Origin: Bradyrhizobium diazoefficiens
Lineage (GTDB): Bacteria; Pseudomonadota; Alphaproteobacteria; Rhizobiales; Xanthobacteraceae
DNA length: 64,000 bases
Assembly (NCBI RefSeq): GCF_016599855.1
Contig: NZ_CP067041.1
Location: forward strand, 1,736,001-1,800,000
Direction of reading: 5' to 3'
The translations under genes were made by a program, and so were the position numbers. Positions within the stretch are counted from its first letter, which is position 1; the number at the start of each line of letters is the position of its first letter. Below are positions 63,636-64,000 of this stretch, one piece after another. The notes under the pieces were generated by a model that saw nothing but the letters and a program-made list of their open reading frames with translations, was not told where the DNA came from and did not search any database.

Positions 63636-64000
63636 ATGCTGACGCCAGCAGAGCTGGTCGGGCTGATTGAGGCGGTGGCGCAGCGCGATCAGGCCGCGTT
63701 CGAGCGCCTCTACGGTGCGACGCGCACGAAACTCTATGGCGTCGTGCTCCGTATCTTGCGCCGACAGGATCTCGCAGAGGAGGTCATTCAGGAGACCTAC
63801 GTCAAGATCTGGAACAGCGCCGGCCAGTTCAATCCGGCGCTGTCGTCGCCGATCACGTGGATGGCGTCGATCGCGCGCAACCGCGCCATCGATATCGTGC
63901 GCAAGAAAACGGAAGCCTCCATCGAGGAGGAGCCGCAGGCGATGGACGTCGCCGCCGACAGTCCCGATCCCCTGGCGCGCCGCGAGATGTCCGAGGAGTT
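63636..64000 (+). CDS. ECF sigma factor, cut by the window edge
   Basis: The first 121 codons are present: MLTPAELVGLIEAVAQRDQA, LYGVVLRILRRQDLAEEVIQ, YVKIWNSAGQFNPALSSPIT and WMASIARNRAIDIVRKKT. These are the σ2 domain of an SigK-like ECF sigma factor. The σ4 domain lies outside. It would direct RNA polymerase to an unknown stress regulon. Confidence 0.9.
   Translation, partial: MLTPAELVGLIEAVAQRDQAAFERLYGATRTKLYGVVLRILRRQDLAEEVIQETYVKIWNSAGQFNPALSSPITWMASIARNRAIDIVRKKTEASIEEEPQAMDVAADSPDPLARREMSEE

Overview
The window looks like a chromosomal segment of an alphaproteobacterium of the Bradyrhizobium type. The supporting evidence is high G+C, a ctrA–fliI–fliJ block, a chpT phosphotransferase beside a cheA-W-Y-B-R operon, an EipA-like protein, a rhizobial-style Ku/LigD island and a general-stress (EcfG-type) promoter. 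The genus is an inference; no marker gene settles it.

Layout: (1) 1-1930, insertion-sequence debris: a cut IS256 transposase and a decayed IS5-family element with recognisable ends, CTAG target duplication and an intact passenger ORF. (2) 2165-8692, an IclR regulator divergent from an uptake ABC transporter (SsuBCA/TauABC type), a CaiB-type CoA-transferase, a short citrate-synthase-fold lyase and an SMP-30 lactonase; together they resemble a catabolic operon for an unknown organic acid or lactone. (3) 9275-20906, a stress and DNA-repair island: LigD without a nuclease domain, translationally coupled to a duplicated-domain protein and a PIN/WYL-like fusion; a membrane-anchored DUF2235 hydrolase; a TIR protein; many very small genes (several with Cys-pair motifs); Ku. 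(4) 20907-26693, a mobile scar: large serine recombinase, DUF3422 membrane protein, wrecks of an SDR gene and a tyrosine integrase. (5) 26694-42976, a large catabolic locus: SDRs, an aminotransferase, a PotABCD-like ABC importer, a 5-oxoprolinase set (pxpB-pxpC-pxpA), and, converging on it, a second pxpB/pxpC pair embedded with a biotin carboxylase, a biotin carrier and a degenerate carrier; then a LysR regulator and an RraA/LigK-type aldolase. (6) 43017-48306, accessory DNA with a class II Fic protein, an HTH regulator, decayed FicT/antitoxin and Lrp genes, a ferredoxin-NADP reductase and small ORFs. (7) 49006-64000, conserved core: tRNA-Val(CAC), a coiled-coil membrane protein, EipA-like, YHS protein, CysQ, ChpT, the chemotaxis operon, small membrane proteins, CtrA, FliI, FliJ and the beginning of an ECF sigma factor.

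Most notable points: region 5 reads as a mirrored locus, with SDR…PxpB-PxpC-X on each strand meeting tail to tail. One arm has PxpA and would hydrolyse a cyclic amide with ATP. The other has biotin carboxylase and carrier subunits, so its PxpB/C pair may form the carboxyltransferase of a split urea-carboxylase-like enzyme of unknown substrate. The second candidate for something new is the ligD–repeat protein–PIN/WYL operon.
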